A DNA stretch of 64,000 nucleotides from NCBI RefSeq assembly GCF_035594125.1, contig NC_087157.1, forward strand, positions 5,897,501 through 5,961,500, given 5' to 3'. Every line of letters begins with the position of its first letter. Within the stretch, counting starts at the first letter, position 1. Under the pieces are notes generated by a model, which was not told the origin of the DNA, made no database searches, and saw only the letters and a list, made by a program, of their open reading frames with translations. This document shows positions 49,710 through 64,000 of this stretch, piece by piece. The position numbers and the translations under genes are program-made. The stretch comes from Scylla paramamosain. Its lineage: Eukaryota > Arthropoda > Malacostraca > Decapoda > Portunidae.

Positions 49710-64000
<14,291 letters not shown>

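Overview
Nuclear DNA of an arthropod, most probably a decapod crustacean. The inference rests on intron-rich genes, very dense and long dinucleotide and trinucleotide microsatellites, a TTAGG interstitial telomere-type repeat and non-LTR retrotransposon remnants of a kind I associate with decapods. There are no operons, ribosome binding sites, CRISPR arrays or recognisable RNA genes. Most long open frames are translations of simple repeats and are not genes.

Layout. 1-6.2 kb is intergenic and full of microsatellites. 6.29-15.25 kb (minus strand) holds a gene piece that I rebuilt as 15 exons. All 14 splice junctions keep reading phase, giving about 776 residues ending in a stop codon. It resembles the beta-rich C-terminal part of a large lipid transfer protein (apolipoprotein/vitellogenin superfamily), but that call is tentative. 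Two further candidate exons lie at 16.7-17.6 kb. 17.84-23.23 kb is a minisatellite of 33- and 39-bp monomers arranged as a higher-order repeat of about 818 bp. 23.24-29.19 kb is a second, nearly identical copy of the middle of the gene. It has lost about 1.45, 0.79 and 1.09 kb in three deletions that remove coding exons and break the frame, so it is a duplicated pseudogene segment. 29.19-36.80 kb is a second, less regular array of the same monomer. 37.1-38.4 kb is a degenerate retrotransposon piece followed by a (TA)n tract.

39.37-45.53 kb (minus strand) is a complete seven-exon gene for 20S proteasome subunit alpha type-3 (254 residues), with a candidate MITE in its first intron. 46.2-48.6 kb is a second retrotransposon piece of the same family, on the minus strand. 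49.71-60.29 kb (plus strand) is a complete eleven-exon gene for an RCC1 and BTB domain protein (529 residues, RCBTB1/2 type). 60.3-64 kb is its probable 3' UTR and flank.

The PSMA3 and RCBTB genes are housekeeping-type neighbours, transcribed head to head with the retrotransposon between them. The notable part of the window is 10-37 kb, where a minisatellite and part of a multi-exon gene were duplicated together and then diverged in different ways.
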